From: Chrysomallon squamiferum
Lineage: Eukaryota > Mollusca > Gastropoda > Neomphalida > Peltospiridae
Direction of reading: 5' to 3'
Assembly: GCA_012295275.1 (NCBI GenBank)
Contig: CM022674.1
Coordinates: forward strand, 11,904,864-11,952,363
Length of the DNA stretch: 47,500 nucleotides
Every line of letters begins with the position of its first letter. The first letter of the stretch is position 1. This document shows positions 1 through 9,098 of the stretch, one piece after another. Both the position numbers and the translations under genes were made by a program. The notes below the pieces were generated by a model, which ran no database searches, had not been told where the DNA came from, and saw only the letters and a list, made by a program, of their open reading frames with translations.

Positions 1-29
1 TACAAAGTCAGTTGATGTTTTTATTACAA
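1..29 (+). CDS. Gene A, exon ending at the left edge
   Basis: A CAA/GTAAGT donor ends the exon at 29. Reading from base 2 gives TKSVDVFIT with one leftover base, which joins bases 400-401 to make an Asn codon and continues in the open frame of the next exon. The alternating hydrophobic pattern resembles a beta strand of an extracellular domain, but nine residues are too few to name one. Confidence 0.5.
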
Positions 30-2212
30 GTAAGTTTTCACATTCTTCTCCTGTCTTCCTGTTTATTTTGTTGCTGATGTTCTTCATTTATTATTATATG
101 TTGAAGGAGAAACCCATCATAAAATATAATAAGAAAATAAAGAAAAATAATATAAAGTAAAAAAAAATAATAATCAATAAAAATAAATACAAAATAAAAG
201 TTACTATTACTATTATTATTATTGTTGTTGTTGGCGTTGTTGTTGTTATTATATTGTTATTGTTATTATTATTATTATTATTATTGTTGTTGTTGTTATT
301 ATTATTTATTCCACTTATTATTAGATTATTATTATTTTTTAATTATATTTTGTTAGTAACATATATATATATAGATATATAGATATACATATATTTCAGA
401 TACGGTAAGTCAGTATGTAGGCGAACTGATTCACGACAGAGAACGAAGAGCAAACAGAAATTCGACAAAAATAAGAGTAAAAAATAACAAGAAAAACACT
501 GTGGGTAAAAGGACGAAGAAGAAACAAAGAAACAAAGAAAGAAAGAACAAAAATAAAAATAAAGGGAAAAAAAATACACCTAAAAAAATGAGACCAGTCC
601 AGAACCCTGATCTAAGCAAAACAACTACGAAACCAGCACCAATCAGATCAACAAGAAAACCTTTCACAAGAAAACGAACAACAACGTCCGATGTAAAAAC
701 AACGTCAGTGACGTCTACCGTGCACCATTCAACACACGATTCTGATGCAGTGAGAAATGATTTAGTTACATCAAGCCACTGGGACACTGCATCGTCTGAT
801 ACACCATCTAAAACTAGCAACGACATCACACCCTCCACTGACGACGTTAAAGAAGTAACTACTTCGTCATCATTCATCGGTGGCGAATCTACGTCACAGG
901 AATACATGACAAGTGGTGAAATGAATCTGGATTTAACAACAAAATATAAAGACACAAGCATTTCACACTTAAGCAGTAAAGCGACAACAAGAACTATCTT
1001 TTGGTATTCTACAAGGACTATGGAACGTGTTAGTACATCTACCGCGACGTCAAAGACTACTTCTGCAAAACCTGATGCGACAGTACAAGAAGATTCGGTT
1101 TTGACCATGTCAGGAATGTTGTCCCTTTTAGCGCCTCTGATTGTCGCTGTCGTGCTGCTGTTTGCCGTCGTTGTGGTCGCTGCTCTGCGATGTTACTACA
1201 GAAACAGAGGAGAGAAACGTGACAAGAAGAAGGGTGGATCTGTAGCCACTAAAACTGGTGACAAGGAAAGTACAGCAGTAAATACTGAATCACCGGGTGA
1301 CAAGGAAAGTACAGTAGTAAATACTGAATCACCGGGTGACAAGGAAAGTACAGCAGTAAATACTGAATCACCGGGTGACAAGGAAAGTACAGTAGTAAAT
1401 ATTGAATCACCGGGTGACAAGGAAAGTACAGCAGTAAATATTGAATCACCGGGTGACAAGGAAAGTGCAGCAGAACTGGTCAACTCAGCCGGGGCTGCAG
1501 TTTCCTCTGAAAGCTCGGACAAGAAAACCTCATCAGAAAACGAGACTGTTCAGCAAGTCTCGGCAAATCCAGCAAAAACAGACGAGAAAGAAAAGTGAGT
1601 TTGTTTCGCTTAAAAAACTTGCGTAAATTATAAAACATTACTAAAACTAATCGTACGCGTTCATCTTTGAAATCGTCGATGATTTCTTTGTTTTTTCGTT
1701 TTTTTTTCAAAATTAAGTTTGATTATTTCAGAAATTCGGCTGCTGCTGGTCTGGATTTGTCGACGGTGGTCGCAGAGAAACCAGCTGAAGACACGTCTGC
1801 ACCGACACAAGAAACCACTCCCGAAGCAAATAAAACCTTTTCCACAAAGAAGACAGACGAAAAAGAAATGTAAACATTTCATATTGTTTCTTTGTTTTTT
1901 CATATTCTTTATTTTAAATATCTCATTTTGGTGTGTATGTATGTGTGACTTCCGTCTGTATTTCTTTACTGGTCTCTCGTTAGTTGACTTAGGTTCTTTT
2001 CAGTAATACGTCTGTAGCATGTACATAAACTAAATACAGCTACATATAGGTATATAAGTGACGCTTTATGGAAAATAAAATCAAATAACAGCCATAACAA
2101 CAAATAACTAAATAAAATAAAGTAAAAATATAAATAAATAAGTAAATACATAAATATATAAACAAATTAAATAAATAAATAAATAAGTGAAAGAGAAACG
2201 AACTCAGGAATA

Positions 2213-2264
<52 letters not shown>

Positions 2265-3679
2265 TAAAATAAAAAACAACAAACAAACTAACTAAATAAT
2301 GATTTTGATAATCACGATAAATAAATAAATAAATAAATCATAATTAAGAAAATAATAACAAAATAAAACAAAAAGAAAACATTCGGAGCTTTTTTGGATT
2401 GTAATCGTTGATTCTTTACGTTTGTGACAATGGTGTTATTTCAGGGAGGCTGGTACACCGGATACCACTAAAGCTGAAAGTTCCCAGCAGGACGCAGCTA
2501 CAACATCGAAAGATGATGAGAAAAAGAAAGATAAACCTAAAAAGTAAGCCAGTTTTTAGGCAGGTTTTTTTTTTTTTTTTTTGTTTTGTTTGTCGTGCTC
2601 TTTTGATGATTTCTTTTTCTGTTTTATCAACACGTTTATTATTATATTTGTTGTTTTTCCTATCTATAAGCTAAATTAGTAAGTCTTTCTATTACTACTG
2701 TTATTATTGGTTTTATAAATTAATTTATTTATTTGACATACTAAAGAAAAAGGTTAAAGCAAGATAAAATAACATTTAGCATAATTGTTTGGGGCGGGGA
2801 TTTAGAGGAGAATAACTGGTTAATTTAATTAACTCACCATACAACAGAAATAATACATTCAATGTATGAGTCCTGATTTGATCACTTAACATTTTGTTGA
2901 TTTAATTATTCAGGAAGTCAACATCGTTCATTAAATCGCTGTTCGGTGGAAAGAAAGATAAATACAAAGTAACAAGTGAGAAAGACAAAAAGAAAGATAT
3001 TGACACAAAAACTCAGCCTGAGGGAGGCTCGACAACTGAAGCATTCGCAGAGAACGATAAAAAGAGCAAATCGGAAGAAACGACGACTACCGATGACCCA
3101 AAAGCTAAAGCAGACGATGAAAAGAAAAAGGCGGTTTCTGACGAAGGAAAACGAATTGACGAAACAGCAGACGAAGCTAAGAAAACAAGCGAATCAACTA
3201 GTGATCAGAAAACCGAAGCTCCACAAAATGGCGACAAAATAAAAGTCGACGTGGAAGAATCCTGTCAATCATCTGGTGACGTCACTGAAGTTAAAAAAGA
3301 AGCGAAAAAGAGTGATGATCAAGTAGCGGCCGAAACAGGAGCAAAAAATGAAGGAAGCGAACTGCAGTTAAGTTTTCAAGATCAGCTGAATGAATTTTTC
3401 AACCAAACAAAGATTTTAGAAGAAACTGGTACAGAACCAATTTCTGGAGCACAGACAGACGATTCAACTGAACAACAGACGACATCACTGGTCCCGCCAC
3501 CACCACCCACGCCATTGGAAGCAGGCGATATTTCCAAATCAGCAGATTTAGCGGGAAACCTAGAACAGCCGACTGGAAAGCCAGTTGACGACGTCATCAA
3601 CACTGACAACTTGCCACTGCCAGACGCGAATGTCGACCTAGGAGAAACAACTAATGAGAATTTGCCTGACGAAATGTAA
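1..3679 (+). CDS. Gene A: single-pass membrane protein with repetitive charged cytoplasmic tail (5' partial)
   Basis: I read five exons: 1-29, 400-1594, 1732-1869, 2445-2543 and 2914-3679, giving 741 residues and a TAA stop. The gene runs off the left edge, so the N-terminus and any signal peptide are missing. In order: a short strand-like piece, a basic Lys/Arg/Asn stretch, about 150 Ser/Thr-rich residues resembling a mucin-like stem, one hydrophobic span (about 1116-1188), a basic stop-transfer stretch (RCYYRNRGEKRDKKK), five 13-residue repeats, and a long Lys/Glu/Asp/Ser tail. A type I orientation is inferred from the basic flank after the span. The three tail introns (after 1594, 1869 and 2543) are all phase 2. 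I do not recognise the family; the low-complexity tail makes homology hard to judge. The ATG at 588 is an alternative start if the 1-29 exon is wrong. Confidence 0.7.
400..1594 (+). CDS. Gene A, stem, transmembrane and repeat exon
   Basis: The acceptor is ATTTCAG ending at 399, with a weak pyrimidine tract. The frame is open from there through 1594, where AAAA/GTGAGT is the donor. The frame stop at 1596-1598 lies inside the intron, because a phase-2 intron beginning GTGA reads as G-TGA. It encodes the Ser/Thr-rich stem, the membrane span and the 13-residue repeats. Confidence 0.7.
1257..1451 (+). repeat. Five 39-bp in-frame tandem repeats (13 residues each)
   Basis: Units start at 1257, 1296, 1335, 1374 and 1413, and a decayed sixth begins at 1452. 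Each encodes GDKESTxVNxESP with Ala/Val and Thr/Ile alternating at two sites. The A-V-A-V-A order suggests expansion of a two-unit block. The unit is acidic and Ser/Thr-rich and lies just inside the membrane, after the basic stretch. The reverse strand is also open here, but only as a shadow of the 39-bp period. Confidence 0.95.
1732..1869 (+). CDS. Gene A, tail exon of 138 bp (symmetric phase 2)
   Basis: The acceptor GATTATTTCAG ends at 1731 and the donor GAAAT/GTAAAC follows 1869. The 46-codon exon is phase 2 at both ends, so skipping it would keep the frame. Its last residues (TDEKE) match the end of the preceding exon, which suggests exon duplication. It is Thr/Glu/Ala/Lys-rich and without a fold I can name. 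Confidence 0.7.
2445..2543 (+). CDS. Gene A, tail exon of 99 bp (symmetric phase 2)
   Basis: The acceptor GTTATTTCAG ends at 2444 and the donor AAAAA/GTAAGC follows 2543. It adds 33 codons of Thr/Gln/Asp/Lys-rich tail ending in a KKKDKPKK cluster. Both ends are phase 2, so it too could be a cassette exon. The reading frame was chosen by phase continuity with its neighbours. Confidence 0.7.
2914..3679 (+). CDS. Gene A, terminal coding exon
   Basis: The acceptor AATTATTCAG ends at 2913. The frame stays open for 766 bp to TAA at 3677-3679. It encodes a Lys/Glu/Asp/Thr-rich, probably disordered tail with a five-proline run (PPPPP) near 3493-3510 that could bind an SH3- or EVH1-type partner (inference). 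The last codons GAC GAA ATG TAA mimic the end of the 138-bp exon, so a further splice at 3675 is possible, but I found no good downstream exon. Confidence 0.72.
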
Positions 3680-3703
3680 AGAAAATGACGGACAAAGAAA
3701 AAT

Positions 3704-3709
3704 AATAAA
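3704..3709 (+). promoter_or_regulatory. Polyadenylation signal AATAAA for gene A
   Basis: A canonical hexamer 25 bases after the gene A stop codon on the same strand. Such a short 3'UTR is unusual but possible; the hexamer is also common by chance in this AT-rich sequence. Confidence 0.4.
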
Positions 3710-4741
3710 TTAATTAATTAAATTAAATTTTAAAAATTGCAAATATATTCCTATCAGGCTGTTTATTTTCATTGCTTTTATCTTTTTCAAATATTAATAC
3801 TCCTTTATACTTTGTCGAGTTTAAGAAAACAAATATTTTATAGACTCCTGGGGAAAAAGTGCAGAATTATCAATAGCCTGCAACTTTAATTATTTTGATA
3901 TATACATAGATATATACGTTGGCATTATGTTATAAATAAAATACATCTTTCACTTCCGTATTATAGTCAAAATGGTTACCTTTCTAGTGCAGCAATGCAT
4001 AATAACAGTATCTAAAAAAAATTGTTATTGCTTTTTAAATTTTATTTTATAAACATAAAATAATTATGATCGAATGACTAATCTTAATTTTAAAAAGTTA
4101 TTTATGATCTTAATTTTTTCTGCTCAGTATAATTTATTCTAGGACTATATAAGCATCAGCTTATTACAACTGTTATTTTATTATTGTTTTTAAATGTGTA
4201 TCTTTACATTCATTTTTTATATTTTATTATTTACCTATTAGTATTATTACTTACTTTTAATTTGAATAAAATTTTCAAACTGAATTATTTCGCGCTTGTG
4301 GTTTGTTTATAAAAAAAATTCTATATTCAGTTATCTAACCTTTTATTTTTCTAAATGTTGTTCTCATAGCATCTGATCATCTGGTTTTGGGAATTGGCTG
4401 GAATGGGTAAAAAACCCAGAAAAAAATCAACTAAGCAACAGACTTAGCCACCAAGTCATAACTGTAAACAAAGTTGATATTTTATGTTATTAAGTTGTTA
4501 ACAAATTTATATATTTAACAAAGCTAAGAAAAAAACTTAAATACAAAATAATGTTGAATAATTACAAAAAAAAAAAAAAACTAACTTCTGTGCTCTTTAA
4601 AAATATTAAATGAGATCGTCTTCCTCTTTGAAAATAGACATTAATTTTTCAAAAAATATTTTTTCCTAATTAGAGGGAATGCAGGGCTAGCAAAGGTTAG
4701 AGATTAAGTGAATGGGTTCACAGACAAAGAATGCCATGGAG

Positions 4742-4773
<32 letters not shown>

Positions 4774-5099
4774 TTCATTTTGTTTTTCTCAAACCTACAT
4801 TGTTTGCTACTTATATTACTTTACTGATATTAATTAACCTTATGCTTCACTTAATAAACAATAACTAGTCAGATTTCTGTTTAATTAGAAGTAAAATATT
4901 TTTAAATATTCCATATGCAATTTATAATAATTTTAATAGAGAAATCATGAGTAAAGGACTCCCTGATGATAATTTTATGTTATACGCTGAAGCTGAGTTG
5001 ATTAAAATGTCCACGTTCATCAAAACAATCACATTAAGCAGATTTAACAAAACTGAAAGTATTTAAAATAAATAAATAACTGCATGATAATCAAGATAT
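3710..5099. other. AT-rich spacer between gene A and THUMPD1
   Basis: The two genes converge here, so this holds two 3' ends. I see no open frame of coding character on either strand, only poly-A/T runs, a TA dinucleotide run at about 4748-4773 and scattered AT-rich sequence. Confidence 0.6.
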
Positions 5100-5105
5100 T
5101 TTATT
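5100..5105 (-). promoter_or_regulatory. Possible polyadenylation signal for THUMPD1
   Basis: AATAAA on the - strand about 10 bases past the THUMPD1 stop. It is very close to the stop codon, and later AT-rich hexamers may be used instead. Confidence 0.3.
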
Positions 5106-5115
5106 GATAATTATT

Positions 5116-6060
5116 TTACTTTTCTGTATTAGATGTCAATTTTTCACTGTTATCCATTAAATGTTCATTATCTGCAGTTTCATTCTTATCACAAACCTCT
5201 TTCTCAGTCTTATCTGCCTCGACAGACACACCCTCATTTTTAGACTGTTCTTTAAATTCGTCATTTGATTTGGAAGAGAAAATATCGACATCATTTTTTA
5301 GTGCTTTTTCATCAGTCTTCAACTGCTCAGTCTGCGGTGACCTTTTTACCTCACAAGACTCACTTTTCTCTGTTTCTGTATCGTTTGATTTTGAACAGAC
5401 TGAGTCACCATCTTCCTTTGGTTGAAGCGTTTTCTCTGTCTTCGGCTCTGTTTTTGTCTCGCCTGATGTATCTTTTACAACTTCGTGTAAATTGTATTTT
5501 CTGAATTTGTAGAAATCTCTGATGACGCTCATACAGCAAACACTGCAGACAACTTCCACCAGGACAGCGAGGTCTGGGTTATCCAGGTGGACTTTGTGAA
5601 GAGGGTTCATTTCTGTAATGAGCTGTCCGATCATTGGCAGGACAACCTGCCTACTTACTGTGTTGTTATTTCTCACCTTGAAAATAATAGCAAATGTTTT
5701 GGTGACTCCTACAGGAGTGGAGAAGAAAGGAGACAAAAGTTTCTCTGCTAGTTTTTTCATATCTTCTACATAAGCCTTACATGTACCAGCTATTGGTAAC
5801 AAACGTATAGCAAATCTTGTTTTCTGTGTTTTACTACAAGACAAATCTGTGAATATGTTGTGTGCAAGTTCCACAGGGTCATCTAAACTGGTGCTGATGA
5901 ATATACAGTTCTTGGCGTTAGTGAAACAATTCTGAAATCTTCTTGGTCTTGTTTGCGACTCCTGAATGACCTTGACCTCTTTCTTCATGGCTTTCTCCAT
6001 ATCTTCATCATCTGAACTGTTTTCTGATTGGTCATTAGAATTCAGTTTGCTTAGTTCATT
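5116..6060 (-). CDS. THUMPD1: THUMPD1 coding exon 2 (residues 72-385)
   Basis: It starts with AAT GAA CTA right after a TTTCAG acceptor, phase 0, twenty codons before the internal Met at 6000. It carries the acidic linker, the whole THUMP domain and the charged C-terminal tail, and stops at 5116-5118. Confidence 0.92.
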   Translation of the reverse strand, partial: NELSKLNSNDQSENSSDDEDMEKAMKKEVKVIQESQTRPRRFQNCFTNAKNCIFISTSLDDPVELAHNIFTDLSCSKTQKTRFAIRLLPIAGTCKAYVEDMKKLAEKLLSPFFSTPVGVTKTFAIIFKVRNNNTVSRQVVLPMIGQLITEMNPLHKVHLDNPDLAVLVEVVCSVCCMSVIRDFYKFRKYNLHEVVKDTSGETKTEPKTEKTLQPKEDGDSVCSKSNDTETEKSESCEVKRSPQTEQLKTDEKALKNDVDIFSSKSNDEFKEQSKNEGVSVEADKTEKEVCDKNETADNEHLMDNSEKLTSNTEK

Positions 6061-7193
6061 CTGAAACAGTCATGGTTAATAATATTCAAATAATATAATT
6101 TGTTGTTAGCATTTCAGTTTAATTCATATTAAATAAAAGTTTTGATGCCCCATTACATGGGAAAGCATATAAATTACAAATTTATTGTCTACAGTCTAAT
6201 TATTTAATGATCTAGAAAATGCATATTCAATTTTCTATTGAGAAAAACAATATCCCTAAATGTATCCAACTAGCTCCCTCACACACCACTCTTTATACTG
6301 CTTTATAAAATTTGGAAGTTTTTAATCTATTTTTATTATTTAATTTTGTATATAAATTATTTTCATAACTCAGTCTGACACCTAACAGTTCATCTATTTT
6401 TTACACTGGTGTGTTGTTAAATATTCATTCATTCCCTCATACTCTCTCTTTTTTACACTCAGACTGTTTCAGCTCTTTCTCATCTCTCTCTCATACCCAT
6501 CCACTTTACTCTCCACTTTATGTCTCACTTTCTATCCCCTCACAAATACACCTTATTTAAAAAACAAATCTGATTTTGTTCCAATCCATACAAAGTATTA
6601 GCACAATGTTTTTTTCTCATTTGCTTAACAATTTGAAAAATAACATAACATTTACATTAATATTATAAAAGTCATTCCTAATCTTGTTTTAATCCTTTAT
6701 AATAACTGCTTACAAAGTATGGCTCTCTTGTTTTCAAATCTTTTATATTTTTCCTTACACATTTTCCGTTTAATAAATCTGATAGTGTTCACACATATTT
6801 TTATCATTGCTGATTTATCTGCTGTTCATTAGACAATGACATATTAAACCTAGATTGTATTTCTTAAATATAAATAAATATTTTTAAAAATAATAAGGTA
6901 AATAAATTAAAAAATATAAATATAATAACTAACTAACTAAATAAATAAAAATAGAAAAACACCAAACTAAATTAAAAAACCTGATCTAGCTCCAGTCCAT
7001 ACAGGTTATCAGCGTATTCATTTAAAATGTTGTATGTTTCTTTCACAGCCTGTTTCTCGTCTCTGTTACAGGTTACCAGAAATCCTCTCATTCCAGCCTC
7101 CAATTTGTTCAGCTTTTGTTTTTTCTGCTGTGATGATTTTAGGTAATAAGATTTGTTTCTTTTCTTGCCTTGCTTCTTGTTTTGTTTGTCCAT
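5116..7193 (-). CDS. THUMPD1: THUMP domain-containing protein 1 (tRNA acetylation adaptor)
   Basis: Two coding exons, 7193-6981 and 6060-5116, encode 385 residues; the intron is phase 0 (CAG/GTTTTT donor, TTTCAG acceptor). Members of this family (yeast Tan1) bind tRNA and present Ser and Leu tRNAs to the NAT10/Kre33 acetyltransferase, which makes N4-acetylcytidine at position 12. Visible family marks are a Lys-rich N-terminus, the GMRGFLVTCN segment (residues about 34-43), a Glu/Asp linker, a THUMP domain at about 136-261 and the YKFRKYNL end of that domain. The last 120 residues are a Lys/Glu/Ser-rich tail, longer than I expect for vertebrate homologues and probably disordered. The start is the ATG at 7193, the first of the exon, followed by a basic leader. 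The spliced 5'UTR is described separately. Confidence 0.93.
6981..7193 (-). CDS. THUMPD1: THUMPD1 coding exon 1 (residues 1-71)
   Basis: It begins at the ATG and ends after LELDQ, with a phase-0 donor at 6980-6979. It holds the Lys/Gln-rich leader and the N-terminal conserved segment GMRGFLVTCNRDEKQ. The exon continues upstream as 5'UTR to an acceptor at 7232-7233. Confidence 0.92.
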
Positions 7194-7231
7194 TGTAAGG
7201 GTTATACGATATTGGTTTACTATTCGATAAT
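7194..7231 (-). other. THUMPD1: THUMPD1 5'UTR part of exon 2, preceded by a splice acceptor
   Basis: On the - strand a pyrimidine-rich acceptor (CTTCTCCTTCTAG) ends at 7232, 38 bases before the start codon. A matching donor (AATAG/GTGAGG) lies at 7647-7646. The intron between them would be about 415 bp. Confidence 0.55.
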
Positions 7232-7647
7232 CTAGAAGGAGAAGAAGATTAATGTATCATTGCATGTATGTATAAATGAAATGAAATTATTAAATAGAAA
7301 GAAAGAATAAATAATATTATTAATAATAATAAATTCAAATTACTACGGTTATATTATCGTAAATGGCAGAGTAAAAATAAAATAGCAAAATATACAGTAC
7401 GACAGGTCGATGCTATCACTATCAGTATCAATACTGAATACACTATGACTAAGTATCCTTTTTTTTTTATTTTTTTTTATCAAATATAGTATCATTTCCT
7501 GTTCAACTGCACGCGACAATCATTTAACATTTTGCATAACAAAACTAAATCAATATTCGAATTGTTCAGCAGTCCAAGGATCAATCTCACCTCCACTAAA
7601 ATTAAAGTTAGATTAATGAACATACAAGTAACTGAAAGAATCCTCAC

Positions 7648-7780
7648 CTATTAACTATCAACAGGAAGCACGTTGTTTTTGTTGAATGTTCTTTACGGAA
7701 ATAGGAAATATCGCCTTCTTCGGTAAATTCCTCCTATTGAAGGAGAGCATTGAAATATCGATTGCTGCGTTATTTTTATT
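7648..7780 (-). promoter_or_regulatory. THUMPD1: Probable THUMPD1 first noncoding exon and promoter region
   Basis: The - strand donor GTGAGG at 7647 marks the end of a likely noncoding first exon. Upstream sequence to about 7780 is less AT-rich than its surroundings and has GGAA-type (ETS-like) motifs near 7672 and 7700. No TATA box is evident. The transcription start cannot be placed from sequence alone. Confidence 0.4.
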
Positions 7781-8112
7781 ATTTAATTATTTTGAATGTC
7801 TTATCAAATGCTGTTTATACGGTGGTGCATATAATGTATCACTTGCTGCTAAAAAGTAAGAGTAACATATGAAATGGTATCAGTGGTTTCCATTATCATA
7901 AATTTTATTTCTTTTTTGATGTGACTGACACTAAATCTACAATAAAATTTGCTGAAGTTTTATTATACTTCATTCTCTTTCCTTTCAGTTTTCTTTCCCA
8001 AGATAAATTTTCTCTCTCTCTCTCTCTAATAATAATAACACTGGGATTTAAGCTTCTATTTATCAGTGAAATCAACAGTAGGGTATTAAGAGAATAAGAA
8101 CAAGAACAAATA

Positions 8113-8180
<68 letters not shown>

Positions 8181-8901
8181 GATAATGATGATGATGATAT
8201 AAAAAGAAAGAAAGAAAAAACAACACATTTAAGTCAACAAAAACAATTTATAGGACTGTATACACTTCTAGTAAACAGTATTATTTTCAATATTCACTTT
8301 GTTCATGGAAGACATACAAATTCCCAGTGTAACAATAATTTATACAGCTATTAATGTATTCGCACACCACTGTTATGAAGATATGTCAGCTGCATAATAC
8401 AATTATTAGTAGATGTAGCATTGTTAATAATTTAGCTTAATTACAGTATGGTAGTAATTATAGGAATGATATCTTATGATATTTTTGATACAGTGTAATT
8501 CTATATTGGAGTAATTATGAATGGAATATTTTATTTTTACATCAAAAAGTAAATAAATAAATAAATAAAAAATAAAACAAATTAAATTGAATTAAAAAAT
8601 GAAATAAAATAAAATAAAATAAAATACATAAATAATTTTCTATATTTGATTTAGCATGATCCTGAGCAAATGGTTAATGCAGAAAATAATAATAGTACAC
8701 AAGAAAAGGTTGTACTACATAAATTTTACTTTAGATCTGTTCACAAATCCCAGTTAGAATCTTAAATGAATGACTTAGTCACTTCAGTTACTGGCCTGTT
8801 GTGTCTGTGTCTAGCCCTTGATTTTTTATACCCATATACAAATAAATGCTTAATGTTTAAATACCCTAGCACAGTTATAAGGGAGGGGAAAATGTTGTAT
8901 A
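7781..8901. other. Spacer between THUMPD1 and the zinc-finger gene
   Basis: AT-rich sequence with a TAA/TGA trinucleotide array at 8109-8198 and short ATAAA and AATAAA runs near 8550-8630. No credible reading frame; the long Ile-rich frame on the - strand is only the trinucleotide array. Confidence 0.6.
8109..8198. repeat. (TAA)n grading into (TGATAA)n and (TGA)n
   Basis: Direct reading of the array: TAA units pass into TGATAA hexamers and end in a TGA run, a stepwise repeat conversion. Confidence 0.9.
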
Positions 8902-8907
8902 TTTATT
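8902..8907 (-). promoter_or_regulatory. Possible polyadenylation signal of the zinc-finger gene
   Basis: AATAAA on the - strand about 190 bases past the stop codon at 9099, a typical distance. Another copy lies near 8932. Confidence 0.4.
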
Positions 8908-9098
8908 TCCTGTACACGTTTTGTCACCTCCCATAAATAAATTTTCTCCTGTTAATTAATTTAAAGCTTGAAAACCACAGTTCTTCTTGTTTTCTAAATT
9001 ATCCACTATTGCAGACTTTGTGGAGAAAGAGTTTGACTAGAACACTCTGCAGGCTTGTGGTAATCTGGGACAGGTGTGTGTAAGTAAAACTACATGGT

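Noticed and set aside
400-404. Five-base micro-exon between the acceptor at 399 and GTAAGT at 405
   Set aside because: The GTAAGT is a perfect donor word, but the downstream frame is open without splicing and a five-base exon is unlikely. It may be a cryptic donor.
431-1108. 225-codon open frame on the - strand
   Set aside because: It is antisense to the gene A stem and membrane exon, hydrophobic only because the + strand is Thr/Lys-rich, and has no splice or domain support.
1196-1522. - strand frame with SLSPGDSxFT repeats
   Set aside because: It is the antisense reading of the 39-bp coding repeats; a 39-bp period keeps any frame open.
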